A DNA stretch of 64,000 nucleotides from Natronincola peptidivorans (GCF_900111615.1 NZ_FOHU01000016.1:1-64000), one strand, 5' to 3'. Counted from the stretch's first letter, positions 8,989 through 18,144 are shown. Notes: generated by a model from the letters alone, not told the origin. Translations and numbers: made by a program.

Positions 8989-10410
8989 CTATTGTTTGCG
9001 TTTTTTTCTTTTAAATGTCCGTATGCCCATAATCCCACTAGCAGCAAGGAATAATACAACTGCCCCTAATACAAGGGGGGTAAGATAGCCAAAGCTGCTA
9101 TATAAACTTCCTGCAGCCATATCCAATAATGTAATCTCCTCATTTTCATAGAAGGTAAATGATAGATCCTCTTCTGGCAAATCAGCTAAACTGGCGGTAT
9201 ATAGGTTATTGTCTCCTTTAACTAATTCAATATTACTATCAACAATATACGGTGCCTCCTTAGGCGGCATAATGGTAATGCCTAGGTTCTTAAAGTCACT
9301 CCAGTTTTTAGCAGGGTTTAAAATATAGTCAAATGTATATAGAGGCTTTGCCGTTTGCCTTCTATCCATGGTTCCTGATGCTCTATAGCTTACACTTACT
9401 TCTTTTTCATCCTTCTCGGAAAAATCAACAGTATAAACAAGGGTAAAGACCCTCATATAATACTCCTGCCCCTTGAGATCATGCTCAGAAATATAACCCA
9501 TATTCCGTGTAAAATGGTTATCTAAAGATTTGGCATAGAGGTTATATAATTGGGTCTCAGATATCATAGGATGCTTTTGTTCTAGAGAATGATTATGGGT
9601 ATACTCCATCAAGTATTTTCTTAATTCCACCTCTTCTGTAGAGATATGATAAGTGAATAGGTCAGTCTTCTTCTTTAACTCTCCATCTATATAACCATTG
9701 ATGCTAAGATCAATATCTTCCCCTAAAACAAAAATTTCTAGAACCTGGGGTTGTCTGCACCAGGAGGCGATCCTTGTTTCATGATCTTTTCGTTCATATC
9801 GATTGAAGCCATATGTAATTATTTTGGTTTCTTCAAAATCAAAGCTGAAATCAACAGCAAAATTTATCTCTTGGTCAGTAGTAGGCTTTACTTCTATTAA
9901 ATAAAGCTTCCCCTTTTCATTTTCTTTAAAGCTTTTTGCTTCATAGGGTTCATTTGTAATGGTCTTTATAATATTGGCAAAATCAAAGCTGGCTTCTTTT
10001 TCCTCCTGCCGAGAATTGCCATAGCTGTTCACCACATCTCCTATATATAGTTCATAGGGTAAGATATCATCGTCAGCAGTTATGGTGATTTCCTCCAATA
10101 AAGAGTTATCCAGTCTTCCTATGAAAGGAAAGGCCATTTTTACTGATAAATGTTCATCTGTTGGATTAACCATCTGATAGGTTGCAGTAACCCTCCCACC
10201 TATTGTATAGGAAAAATCATCACTATCAGAAAAATCGAAAATGAGCTCTTCACTTTGCACCTCAATAGAAGAATTCTCATCAATCAGCATGATATCCGAA
10301 GCTGGATACCCCTGCCAAAAAACAGGTCCTGAATTGGCATAACCTATACTAGAAACCAACAAGAAAATGACCATCACAAATACTATACCCACCCTTAGCT
10401 TTTTCATCAT
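8989..10410 (-). CDS. Exported protein with C-terminal membrane anchor, unknown function
   Basis: About 473 residues. A signal peptide (LRVGIVFVMVIFLLVSSIGYA) is followed by a large beta-rich extracellular region. Near the end a membrane helix (LTPLVLGAVVLFLAASGIMG) is followed by a basic RTFKRKKRKQ stop-transfer tail. This is a type I membrane topology. The start was placed at the ATG pair 10410/10407, preceded by AAAGGTGAT, rather than the GTG at 10422. No enzyme motif is seen. Confidence 0.65.
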   Translation of the reverse strand: MMKKLRVGIVFVMVIFLLVSSIGYANSGPVFWQGYPASDIMLIDENSSIEVQSEELIFDFSDSDDFSYTIGGRVTATYQMVNPTDEHLSVKMAFPFIGRLDNSLLEEITITADDDILPYELYIGDVVNSYGNSRQEEKEASFDFANIIKTITNEPYEAKSFKENEKGKLYLIEVKPTTDQEINFAVDFSFDFEETKIITYGFNRYERKDHETRIASWCRQPQVLEIFVLGEDIDLSINGYIDGELKKKTDLFTYHISTEEVELRKYLMEYTHNHSLEQKHPMISETQLYNLYAKSLDNHFTRNMGYISEHDLKGQEYYMRVFTLVYTVDFSEKDEKEVSVSYRASGTMDRRQTAKPLYTFDYILNPAKNWSDFKNLGITIMPPKEAPYIVDSNIELVKGDNNLYTASLADLPEEDLSFTFYENEEITLLDMAAGSLYSSFGYLTPLVLGAVVLFLAASGIMGIRTFKRKKRKQ

Positions 10411-10500
10411 ATCACCTTTCACAAAAAATATTTTAAAAGATACTATTAAAATCTCATTATATAAATAAAGACGAATAAATCCTAAATATGTTTCAGGCTT

Positions 10501-10554
10501 AATGGTTTTATATGCTATGGCGATACCTGTATAGGCATAGCATATAAAACCATT
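10501..10554. repeat. Long perfect inverted repeat
   Basis: Two 19-nt arms (10501-10519 and 10536-10554) are exact complements around a 16-nt loop that itself contains CCTGTATAGG. There is no T-tract, so it is not a classical terminator. It lies in the 387-bp gap between the divergently arranged exported protein and the LysM protein. It could be an operator, an RNA hairpin or a decayed element end. A CTAGT...CACTAG segment at 10587-10623 is a second, weaker palindrome. Confidence 0.6.
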
Positions 10555-10797
10555 ATACAGTTTTCCTCATGTTTTGTTAACTGATTTCTAGTACCTTGCT
10601 CAAAGGCGTAAGCGGACCACTAGAACTGTCCCCTTAATTCATCCTCTTAAACCAAGTATTTTCAATGGATGTATAGTTGTTTCATTGATTATACTATTGA
10701 GTTGTGCACTTACCAATAATTAATCATTGCTTACTTTATGTAAACCTGTTAGTTTTATATGGAGTGATTTAATTTATATCAGGAGAGGAGATTTCAT

Positions 10798-12753
10798 TTG
10801 AAATCAAAAAAAATTCATGTAATTATGTCTATCTTATTAATTTTCACCTTAGGCATGGTCCCTTTAGTAGTACATGGAAATTCTACTAGCTGGCCAACCC
10901 ATGGTGGAGGAACAAATTCACACTTTTCACCCATCACAATTCAGGGGAACTTGTTCGTCGAACACAATACAATTGTGGCAGGAAATATGCCTAGAGCTAT
11001 TGAGGGCGATACATTATATGCCACTCATTTAAGTCAGCCTGGGCAGTTTTATGCAATAGATTTAAAGAGTAACACCATTCAATGGGAGTTTGTTACTGAC
11101 GATTCTAAGGAAATTATCAGGGTAGTAACTGCTGGAGATATGGTTTATATTTCAACAGTAAATAAAATCTATGCCCTAGAAAATCGAGGTCATCAATATA
11201 CAGTTAGATGGATGATTGCTTCATCCACTAATGAAGAATTTGGAGAACTGGCGGTGGATGGAGATAAGGTTTTTTATGGTTCCTATGATGATTTTACTAG
11301 ATATCCTCTAAAGAACAATAGAATTATTGCAGTAGACTACATGACTGGTGAAAATAAATGGTCTTACTCCTTAGGAGATCACACTCCAGTTCCAAATCGC
11401 TTAACAGTTGGGAATGGAAAAATCTTTTTCTTTATTAACAATCAGATGACCATGACAACAAACCTATATGCAATTGATCAAAAAACCTCATTTGTTCAAT
11501 GGGTAGCACCAATTCATCCTAATCTCTCTCCATCTTCAGGATATCCAGTTTATGAAAATGGAATGGTATTCTTGGATGTATCTCCATCAGGCGGCAAAAA
11601 TTCTGTAAGAGCATTTAATGCTGAAACTGGAAGACTTGTTTGGGAATATCAGCTGGAAAATCGTTTTTCATTTTCAAATAATATTGGCGTAGTAAGTGTC
11701 AGCAATAGTTCTGTCAACTTTTTAGATAACCGAGGTAATCTAATTTCCTTAAATATCTATACTGGCAGAGAAAATTGGAAGACACTGTATGCAGATGCTA
11801 TCAATAGTACACAGATTGCCATAAGCAGAACTCCTGTGTTATTAACCAATAACTTGGTTATTTTAGAAAACAGTCAAAAAATTAAAATCTATGATATTCA
11901 TACGGGAGAAAAGCTTCAGGAGCTTCCTTATGGTAATAGGGGCTATATGCCAATGATGATTGTAGGAAATCGTCTTATTATAGCTGACAAAGCTGGTATT
12001 CAGACTCTTAATTTTATAGGCCAACAGGAAAACCCTAAGGATGTAATTCCTGAAGATCCCAAGGTATATGATACCTACTATGTTCAAAGGGGTGATACCC
12101 TAAGTAAGATTGCAGCAAGGTTTCATACAACAGCTGATTATCTAGCTATGGTTAATAAAATAGCTGACCCTAATATGATTTATATTGGACAGCCTTTAAA
12201 GGTGCCATCAACACCAGTACAGCCCGTTTCACCATCACCATCGGTGCCTACACCAGCAACAATTGAATATGTTGTTAAGGCTGGGGATACTCTCGCAAAA
12301 ATTGCTGCAAGCCAACAGGTAACTGTAGAGGCGATTGTTAGTCTAAATGGGATTACGAATCCCAATATGATTTATGTTGGACAAGTTTTAATGATTCCTA
12401 CAAAATCTGGAGAGCCTATTTCACCAGCACCATCGGTGCCTGTACCAACAACAATTGAATATGTTGTTAAGGCTGGAGACACTCTCTCAAAGATTGCTGC
12501 AGCACATCAGGTAAGTCTGCAGGAGATTGCTGATTTAAATGGAATTACCAATCAAAATATGATCTATGTAGGACAAAAAATTCTTATTCCATCAAAGGAA
12601 ACTATTCAAACCAAAACCCATACTGTTGTAGCGGGAGAAAGCATTTGGACGATTTCACAGCTTTATGGTGTTACAATGGATTCCATTATTAAGAACAATA
12701 ATATTGCAAATGCTAATCAACTATATGTTGGACAACAGTTAATTATTAAGTAA
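10798..12753 (+). CDS. PQQ-type beta-propeller protein with four C-terminal LysM domains
   Basis: A TTG start at 10798 follows AGGAGAGGAG. A signal peptide (MSILLIFTLGMVPLVVHG) is followed by a propeller of PQQ-like repeats with recurring A-x-D-x-x-x-x-x-x-W elements (residues about 30-410). Four LysM modules follow, starting near residues 425, 491, 553 and 607, each with the GDTL..IA and N.IYVGQ.L.IP motifs. The two middle modules are joined by Pro-rich SPSPSVPTP linkers. The protein should bind peptidoglycan on the outer surface; the propeller may be a protein or ligand platform. The modules are similar to each other, pointing to recent tandem duplication. Confidence 0.88.
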   Translation: MKSKKIHVIMSILLIFTLGMVPLVVHGNSTSWPTHGGGTNSHFSPITIQGNLFVEHNTIVAGNMPRAIEGDTLYATHLSQPGQFYAIDLKSNTIQWEFVTDDSKEIIRVVTAGDMVYISTVNKIYALENRGHQYTVRWMIASSTNEEFGELAVDGDKVFYGSYDDFTRYPLKNNRIIAVDYMTGENKWSYSLGDHTPVPNRLTVGNGKIFFFINNQMTMTTNLYAIDQKTSFVQWVAPIHPNLSPSSGYPVYENGMVFLDVSPSGGKNSVRAFNAETGRLVWEYQLENRFSFSNNIGVVSVSNSSVNFLDNRGNLISLNIYTGRENWKTLYADAINSTQIAISRTPVLLTNNLVILENSQKIKIYDIHTGEKLQELPYGNRGYMPMMIVGNRLIIADKAGIQTLNFIGQQENPKDVIPEDPKVYDTYYVQRGDTLSKIAARFHTTADYLAMVNKIADPNMIYIGQPLKVPSTPVQPVSPSPSVPTPATIEYVVKAGDTLAKIAASQQVTVEAIVSLNGITNPNMIYVGQVLMIPTKSGEPISPAPSVPVPTTIEYVVKAGDTLSKIAAAHQVSLQEIADLNGITNQNMIYVGQKILIPSKETIQTKTHTVVAGESIWTISQLYGVTMDSIIKNNNIANANQLYVGQQLIIK

Positions 12754-12899
12754 TCTTAAAGGCACCTCTACCGGGAGGTGTCTCTAATTATAAATGGATA
12801 TATAAATGATTCAAGCCTGCCCCTTTCTCATACTATTGAATCGCCTACATAAATATAGACGTAAAAATCATACATTTGTTTCATGGATTGTAGCAGCTA

Positions 12900-13397
12900 C
12901 TACTTTTTAAAATATTCGCTTCTCAGCATAGAATATATGATTTGATCCATGTAGCCTCTTTCTGATTTATAGCTCTGCCTTAAGACGCCCTCACGCTTCA
13001 GCCCAAGATTTTCATAAAGCTGAATACCTATCCTATTATGAGGATATACATCCAACCAAAAACGGTTCATATTCATCTCTTCAAATGCGTATTTTAATAA
13101 TGCTGTCATAGCTTCCCTTCCATAGCCTAATCCTTTATGAGAAACAATAATTCTTCGTAATTCAAAGACTTCAGATTTGAAATCTACTCTGATTAAGGCA
13201 TACCCTACAATGAAATAATCTTCTCTTCGCCTAAATACAAAAACCAAATGGCTTTCATCTTCAATCTCAGCCTTATGCTCCTCATATGTACCAATCCACA
13301 CGAAATCCCGATTGTCCTTATGGCTTTCCAAATCAATAATGCTTTCAATATCGTCTTCTGTTGCATCCATTATATAAAGCCCCTTCGTTTCAATCAT
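12900..13397 (-). CDS. GNAT family N-acetyltransferase (RimJ/RimL-like)
   Basis: The protein is 165 residues. The acetyl-CoA loop appears as RRIIVSHKGLGYGREAM, and the C-terminal half carries NRFWLDVYPHNRIGIQLYENLGLKREG, the conserved motif of RimJ/RimL-type enzymes acting on protein N-termini or small amines. Substrate unknown. It is monocistronic. Confidence 0.85.
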   Translation of the reverse strand: MIETKGLYIMDATEDDIESIIDLESHKDNRDFVWIGTYEEHKAEIEDESHLVFVFRRREDYFIVGYALIRVDFKSEVFELRRIIVSHKGLGYGREAMTALLKYAFEEMNMNRFWLDVYPHNRIGIQLYENLGLKREGVLRQSYKSERGYMDQIIYSMLRSEYFKK

Positions 13398-13450
13398 CTC
13401 TATATCTCCTATCTCTACTATAGTTTATTTTCAAAGCAATCTGCTCTTTA

Positions 13451-14281
13451 CTATAACCGAACCTGATCCGCTTCTAATCCATAAAGGAAAGTAAGCAGGA
13501 GCATTTCCATCACTTTAGAATACAAAGCTTCATAGGTATCAGTACTTTTGATGTTCTCTCCATGAGTTCGAAGCTTTTCTCGATAAGATTCTTCTAACAG
13601 GAGAATTTCTTCCAGTAATAGGAGAAATTCCTGAATCCGCTGCAATTCATTGGTGGTAAGAGACTCTTGATCCTCCAAAGCATCTGAGACCCATTGGGCA
13701 GAATTGGAAATTCCAATAAGAATAGAAGAAGCACCCTTCTTATTGCCCCTGTCCAGCCCAACATGATTATTCGCCATCTGGAACATTCTATCTGATTGTA
13801 TCTTAAGGTCATGAGGATCTAAAGTATCCTCCTGATTGAAATAATCATTGATGTGGTTTTGGTATCGATGAAGTTCATCGAAAAAACTGACATAAATACG
13901 ATCTCTGACCCATGTGGTGCTCCACTGATAATTCTGTATTGTAGAGCGGGCTTGCATATTAAGCATAATAGATACAAAAAAGAAGAAAGCAAGGATAATA
14001 GCTAGTTCTCTTTGGTGTCTTTTCATCCATTGAAGAAAAGGATCTTGGGTGTTTTTTATAGAAGAAGGATTATCGGAAGAACTATCTTGATCTCTTAAAA
14101 GTGCATCCGCACTAATCTCAAAAAGATCACAAAGAAGAAGGATCTTTTGTATCTCTGGAGTGGATTGCCCGGATTCCCATTTGGAGATGGACTGTCGGGA
14201 TACATGTAATCTCTCTGCCAAATCTTCTTGGGAGAGGCCCTGTTTTTTTCGAAGGGTACGTAGTTTATCGCCAAGCTGCAT
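13451..14281 (-). CDS. XRE-family transcriptional regulator with membrane segment
   Basis: The first 60 residues form a Cro/CI helix-turn-helix (LRTLRKKQGLSQEDLAERLHVSRQSISKWE), typical of XRE repressors. A hydrophobic helix (LAIILAFFFFVSIMLNM) follows near residue 100, then a helical, glutamate-rich domain. This layout suggests a membrane-tethered DNA-binding regulator that senses something through its C-terminal domain. Its targets cannot be told from the context. Confidence 0.85.
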   Translation of the reverse strand: MQLGDKLRTLRKKQGLSQEDLAERLHVSRQSISKWESGQSTPEIQKILLLCDLFEISADALLRDQDSSSDNPSSIKNTQDPFLQWMKRHQRELAIILAFFFFVSIMLNMQARSTIQNYQWSTTWVRDRIYVSFFDELHRYQNHINDYFNQEDTLDPHDLKIQSDRMFQMANNHVGLDRGNKKGASSILIGISNSAQWVSDALEDQESLTTNELQRIQEFLLLLEEILLLEESYREKLRTHGENIKSTDTYEALYSKVMEMLLLTFLYGLEADQVRL

Positions 14282-14444
14282 ATAATCATCCTCTCTGTAT
14301 TAAAATCATCTTAAAGGTTAATTATCATTATACCTGACAACCAATATAAATCCTACCAACTTTGATGTATATCTTGGGCAACTGGCGGTTGCTATGTAGT
14401 AAAAAGATTTAGTTTTTTAAAAGCTAGATAATTTATACGCTACA

Positions 14445-14702
14445 TCAAACTATCCTTAATATTGAATATGCCGAGATAAACAGCCCTATAGCCAAGTAAA
14501 TATAAGCTTTTTTATTTTTTTTCATTATTCCTTCATCAATTCCAAATGAGAAGATTATTAGACCTAAAAATGCATTTCCTATGTAATAATAGGTCTCTCT
14601 AGCTCTATCCATGAAGTATAATATTATAAAAGTAATACAAATTAATGAAATAACTATCCTGCTTATAATGACCAGTTTTGCTTTCTTGTTTTTAGCATTC
14701 AT
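14445..14702 (-). CDS. Small membrane protein (85 aa)
   Basis: Three predicted membrane helices (about residues 10-28, 37-54 and 66-83) with short lysine-rich loops. The ATG at 14702 has GGGGGTGGAG nearby. No known family. Adjacent to the XRE gene and possibly under its control, which is only a proximity argument. Confidence 0.6.
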   Translation of the reverse strand: MNAKNKKAKLVIISRIVISLICITFIILYFMDRARETYYYIGNAFLGLIIFSFGIDEGIMKKNKKAYIYLAIGLFISAYSILRIV

Positions 14703-14750
14703 ATGATCTCCACCCCCTGTTTTATGTTGTTGATCTAATTCGTATTAAAA

Positions 14751-14889
14751 AGATGATGTGCCATTAATCAGGCGGTCAAAGACCGCCCCTACAATATACG
14801 ATACCACACAACAGATAGGGGCACCACGCACCATGTAGGAGCGACCTGCGGTCGCCCGAATATGTAATATATTACGCATGATCCATCTA
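14751..14889. repeat. Interspersed hairpin repeat, family 1 short form (reverse orientation)
   Basis: This is the reverse-orientation partner of the copy at 27885-28018, sharing the GGCGGTC/GACCGCC hairpin, the GCGACC/GGTCGC hairpin and an ATATTACGCATGATCCATCT end. The ends AGATGATGTG and GATCCATCT are similar inverted sequences, as expected for a MITE of about 140 bp. The rest of this 374-bp gap (14890-15076) holds a short stretch with good codons but no start, possibly a gene relic. Confidence 0.75.
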
Positions 14890-15076
14890 AGACGAAATAA
14901 ATAAGAAGTATGTAACAGATTATTATCAAAAGGAGGAGCATCATGGTTAGAGACAGAAGATTTAACTGATAGATGGGAAGTACTGGATCAAAAGTACAAA
15001 GGTGGTGATGATCCATTACTTCCTCTTTAAGTCCCTCAGCTACTTGGACTAGCTTATCCATATATTAAATAAAATC

Positions 15077-15925
15077 CTAATCATTACCTGAGTGTTGTAA
15101 AAACCACTTGCTTGCAGCCTCACATATTTCCTCTGAATGCCAAATAAAAGACAGGTGAGCGTCGTCTATTACATGAATTTTCTTAGGTTCCTTTAACCAG
15201 TTATAGTATTTTTCCATATATGACATTGGAAAATATCGATCATGCTTCGGTGCAAATACTAACACTGGACAAGATGGCTTTTCCTTGAGGTTACTAGTAT
15301 CAGAGATGAAAATTTTTAGTAATGTATGTAAAACGCTAATATTGATGTCCATAATACCTTTCTTCGTTACTTCCTTGTACCACTGATTTTCTTTATCTGC
15401 ATTTTTTCCGCTAAATTTATTGGGTTTCATTTTTATGTTTAAATTTGGGATTACTTTTTTTATAACAGGTGTTACTAAATAGATTGCTTTTCCAACAATA
15501 GGGTTTATCATGGGGGAGATATCCTTATGTATCGCCAATCCAAATTGAGCAAAGCTCTTTAAGGAATTATCTCCAGATATGTAGTGTTGTGCTAAAATTC
15601 CACCTGTACCAGTTCCTCCAAACAAGTGAATAACATCATTATACTCCCTTTTTATGTATTCAACACAAGCATCAATATCTTCGCCAATTGTCTTTATATC
15701 AAAATCCTTAACCGCACCTTCACTTTTCCCTATTCCTGATAGATCAAGGGCAAATACATTAAGGCCATATTTGCTTAAGTGATAATAACACTCTTTTAAT
15801 TCCACAACAGAAGCTATAGGTGTTTGTATATAAATAACATTAGGCGCTTTTTTATCCTTCTCAAAAATATTTACAAATATTTTTTTCCCATCCTGCTTCT
15901 CGATAAAAATATTTTTTTCAATCAT
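15077..15925 (-). CDS. Alpha/beta-hydrolase fold protein, nucleophile elbow lacking Ser
   Basis: The 282-residue protein follows the alpha/beta-hydrolase pattern, with ALDLSGIGKSEG after strand 4, LVFAPKHDRYFP for the acid strand and DDAHLSFIW for the histidine. The nucleophile elbow reads LFGGTGTGG. The usual G-x-S-x-G has glycine where the serine should stand, so the protein may be inactive as a hydrolase, or use a neighbouring Thr, or serve as a binding protein. A 25-bp palindrome just upstream matches one in front of the MarR-type gene, so this gene is very likely a target of that regulator. Confidence 0.75.
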   Translation of the reverse strand: MIEKNIFIEKQDGKKIFVNIFEKDKKAPNVIYIQTPIASVVELKECYYHLSKYGLNVFALDLSGIGKSEGAVKDFDIKTIGEDIDACVEYIKREYNDVIHLFGGTGTGGILAQHYISGDNSLKSFAQFGLAIHKDISPMINPIVGKAIYLVTPVIKKVIPNLNIKMKPNKFSGKNADKENQWYKEVTKKGIMDINISVLHTLLKIFISDTSNLKEKPSCPVLVFAPKHDRYFPMSYMEKYYNWLKEPKKIHVIDDAHLSFIWHSEEICEAASKWFLQHSGND

Positions 15926-15977
15926 CTAGCAGTTCCCCCTTTGGTTTATTTAATGATTCTTTTAGTGAGTTATTAGA

Positions 15978-16002
15978 ACATTGTTAACCTGGTTAACAAT
16001 GT
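15978..16002. promoter_or_regulatory. Probable operator of the adjacent MarR-type regulator
   Basis: A perfect 25-bp palindrome, half-site ACATTGTTAACC around a central T, located between the regulator gene and the hydrolase gene. A nearly identical palindrome sits directly before the regulator start (16504-16524). Two copies at the two promoters strongly suggest autoregulation plus control of the hydrolase. Confidence 0.8.
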
Positions 16003-16011
16003 GATAAATGA

Positions 16012-16497
16012 TTATTCCTGATTTTGTCCAAACTCTATTAAAGACAACAGTACTTCTTCAAAGTTCTTCAATTTTTCATCGGAGATACTATCAAATTTCT
16101 GAAAAATTTCCTTTTTAAATTTAATATGATCCTCAATGTGCCCATAAAATGCCTTTTTCCCCTTCTCAGTTAATCCAAACAATACCTCCTTCTTATTATT
16201 GGGTGCTTTATATCTATGTACTGCCCCCTTTTTTTCTAGCTTGTTTAATACCTTTGAAGTAGCACTTTTTGAAATGCCATGCCAGTCTGCAATCTCAGTA
16301 ACATTCATTTCTGCATTTTTTCCGATAGCATGTATTGTATGTATTTCCAAGCTATAGTAAAGCTCATCTGTTCCAAAGCTTTTAGGTTTACGTTCATACT
16401 CATTATAAACATTAATAAACTTCAGACTTTTTTCAAGGATATCGGCATATTGAGCATATTTAGTTGTTAGCATTTCATTTAATTTTTCTCTATCCAT
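16012..16497 (-). CDS. MarR-family transcriptional regulator
   Basis: About 161 residues. A winged helix-turn-helix (MNVTEIADWHGISKSATSKVLNKLEKKGAVHRYK) is followed by a wing and dimer helices (FGLTEKGKKAF), the MarR arrangement. I placed the start at ATG 16497 (MDREKLNEML). The longer frame to 16674 runs back through the operator and the repeat and is not convincing. It lies upstream of the hydrolase gene in the same direction. The palindromic operators on both sides indicate that it represses both genes until a ligand binds. Confidence 0.87.
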   Translation of the reverse strand: MDREKLNEMLTTKYAQYADILEKSLKFINVYNEYERKPKSFGTDELYYSLEIHTIHAIGKNAEMNVTEIADWHGISKSATSKVLNKLEKKGAVHRYKAPNNKKEVLFGLTEKGKKAFYGHIEDHIKFKKEIFQKFDSISDEKLKNFEEVLLSLIEFGQNQE

Positions 16498-16503
16498 ATA
16501 AGT

Positions 16504-16524
16504 ATTGTAAACCTGGTTAACAAT
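16504..16524. promoter_or_regulatory. Probable autoregulatory operator of the MarR-type gene
   Basis: The sequence ATTGTAAACC-T-GGTTAACAAT is a 21-bp palindrome with one mismatch, seven bases before the ATG at 16497. It shares the TTGTTAACC half-site with the operator at 15978-16002. Binding here would block translation start and promoter access. Confidence 0.75.
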
Positions 16525-16544
16525 ATTGTCAACAGAAATCTTTA

Positions 16545-16770
16545 CTGTTTTTGGTAAAAATGCTCTAAAAATATAGTGCTTTATTTTGATAATTGTATCA
16601 GTTCTTGTTACAATTGACATATAGGTATTAGTACATACGATGTAAGACACAGAAAAATCATTATTTACCATCATAGGTAAAGCCCCCTATGGCCTTCCGC
16701 ATTAGGATTGGTATTTATCAGCATGGAACAACACAGGGGTTGTTCCCTACAAAATTGTTATTTCACATCA
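16545..16770. repeat. Composite repeat: family 3 followed by family 1, copy b
   Basis: The first 115 bases (AATATAGTGCTTTATTTTGA...GTTCTTGTTACAATTGACAT) recur at 24300-24400 and 27810-27890. The second part is the family 1 hairpin repeat with GGCC and GGTTGTTCC motifs. The same order in three places implies that the two parts move or are copied together. Confidence 0.75.
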
Positions 16771-16828
16771 TATTTTTTGACGAATTAGATGCATTATCCA
16801 TAAAGAAGCTTGAGTGGAGGTAAGGTAT

Positions 16829-17488
16829 ATGCAGGTTAAAAAACCACTTTGGAATTTGGATATAATTTTTGTTGCATTGAGTATTTCAATTATAAATATA
16901 GGATTGACATCATTTATTCAAGACAAGCTTAATGAAAACATTATTGGAAAACTTTTAACTGATGCTGTCATTATTATAATAGCAGGGTTTATAGGCAAAT
17001 ACTTAATATCAAAAATTGGTTTCCCTTTATGGTGGAATAGAGATGCTAGTATATCTTTAAGAAGGCAATTGGTTACCCTTATTACTCTAGGCTTAGCCAT
17101 AATTATTCCCAATACTTTGATGTATTATTTAAACCAAGATTTGATATCAACTGTTCCCTGGCTTGATTTCTCAAATTATAAAGAAGTCATTTTACTTTCA
17201 CTGAGGGCTGGATTGCATGAAGAAATACTTTTTAGACTCTTCATTTTTACCATAGTGACATACTTAGCAAATATAGTAATTGTTTCGGCAAAGAAATCTG
17301 TGATAGTGGGTATAATTATATCGTCATTTTTATTTGGATTAATGCATGGAGGTATTAATACTTTTGCTATTATCTATGGAGCAATACTGGCACATGTTTA
17401 TTATAAAAATGGATTAATACCAGCAATAATAATCCATTTTCTTGCTGATGCTATCCCTTGGACTTTACTTTATGTGTTAAATAAATAA
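16829..17488 (+). CDS. CPBP family intramembrane metalloprotease
   Basis: About 219 residues with seven or eight hydrophobic segments. The three CPBP (Abi) motifs are visible: LHEEILFRLF (EExxxR), FLFGLMHGG (FxxxH) and IIIHFLADA (HxxxD-like). Members cleave prenylated or small peptides within the membrane and some give bacteriocin immunity. ATG 16829 is preferred over GTG 16814 because GGAGG overlaps the latter. It is flanked by repeats on both sides and probably transcribed alone. Confidence 0.85.
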   Translation: MQVKKPLWNLDIIFVALSISIINIGLTSFIQDKLNENIIGKLLTDAVIIIIAGFIGKYLISKIGFPLWWNRDASISLRRQLVTLITLGLAIIIPNTLMYYLNQDLISTVPWLDFSNYKEVILLSLRAGLHEEILFRLFIFTIVTYLANIVIVSAKKSVIVGIIISSFLFGLMHGGINTFAIIYGAILAHVYYKNGLIPAIIIHFLADAIPWTLLYVLNK

Positions 17489-17507
17489 TTTTGATGATTA
17501 CCTTGAA

Positions 17508-17566
17508 AAATCATTATTTACCATTGCCGGGCATGCCCCTGTGGCCTTACGCATTAGGATTTGTAT
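17508..17566. repeat. Family 1 repeat, truncated copy c
   Basis: Only the first third of the family 1 repeat is present (AAAAATCATTATTTACCATT ... GTGGCCTTACGCATTAGGAT). It runs into the 3' end of the GNAT gene, where it supplies the last codons (INTNPNA), so the repeat has altered the C-terminus of that protein. Confidence 0.7.
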
Positions 17567-18074
17567 TTATGCTGTTAAAAGCATACACATATCGTACATC
17601 AATAAGCTGCTGCCCCATGATTTCTAAAACATATTCATCATTGTTGCATCCCATCCCATTTTTTTCATAGAAGCCTCTTGCCCGTTGATTATCCTTTAGT
17701 ACCCATAAGAAGATGCTTTCATAACCCGATTCTTTTAAATCTGCTAACGCAGAATGCAATAGCTTATTACCATAATCCTTCCCGAAATATTCTGGCAACA
17801 AATAAAGAGAAACAATCTCTCCCCAATCTGGCAGAGACTTATCCCTAGATTTTCCATATGCAACACAGCCAATTGCCTTACCCTTTTCAACTAAAATCTG
17901 TGTAGTTAAAACATTATCTTTTATCCAAGCTACAAATGCTGCTTCCCAGTAATCCTCTTTGAGCTCATCTAAGAAGGCTTGAGGGATGATCCCTCTATAT
18001 GCAAACTTCCAGCTTAAAGCATGAATACGACTAATATCATTAACATCCTCAATCGTTGCTTTTCTTATCTTCAT
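17547..18074 (-). CDS. GNAT family N-acetyltransferase, paralogue 1
   Basis: A 175-residue GNAT with IRKATIEDVNDISRIH at the start, EIVSLYLLPEYFGKDYGNKLL as the acetyl-CoA loop and LWVLKDNQRARGFYEKNGM as motif B. It is nearly identical to the protein at 30388-30903, so the gene was duplicated recently. The last nine residues differ because the 3' end lies in a family 1 repeat. An attC-like core (GTTATATGC) lies upstream at 18136-18144. Substrate unknown. Confidence 0.85.
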   Translation of the reverse strand: MKIRKATIEDVNDISRIHALSWKFAYRGIIPQAFLDELKEDYWEAAFVAWIKDNVLTTQILVEKGKAIGCVAYGKSRDKSLPDWGEIVSLYLLPEYFGKDYGNKLLHSALADLKESGYESIFLWVLKDNQRARGFYEKNGMGCNNDEYVLEIMGQQLIDVRYVYAFNSINTNPNA

Positions 18075-18101
18075 CTTTGCTTTCCTCCATAATACATCCT
18101 C

Positions 18102-18144
18102 TATATAATCGTTTACCGCTGTCAGCTAAGCCTCTGTTATATGC
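18102..18144. repeat. attC-like partial palindrome upstream of GNAT paralogue 1
   Basis: The segment ends in CCTCTGTTATATGC and contains CCGCTGTCAGCTAAG; the same two blocks occur in the palindrome at 30244-30326 near the second GNAT. Only one of the two core boxes is well preserved here. Family membership is clear, but the attC reading is an inference. Confidence 0.4.

Noticed and set aside
12180-12365. Minus-strand frame within the LysM protein gene
   Set aside because: It is the antisense shadow of the repeated LysM and linker region.
14789-15061. 90-codon minus-strand frame
   Set aside because: Half of it is family 1 repeat DNA; the other half is hydrophobic by chance, and there is no usable ribosome site.
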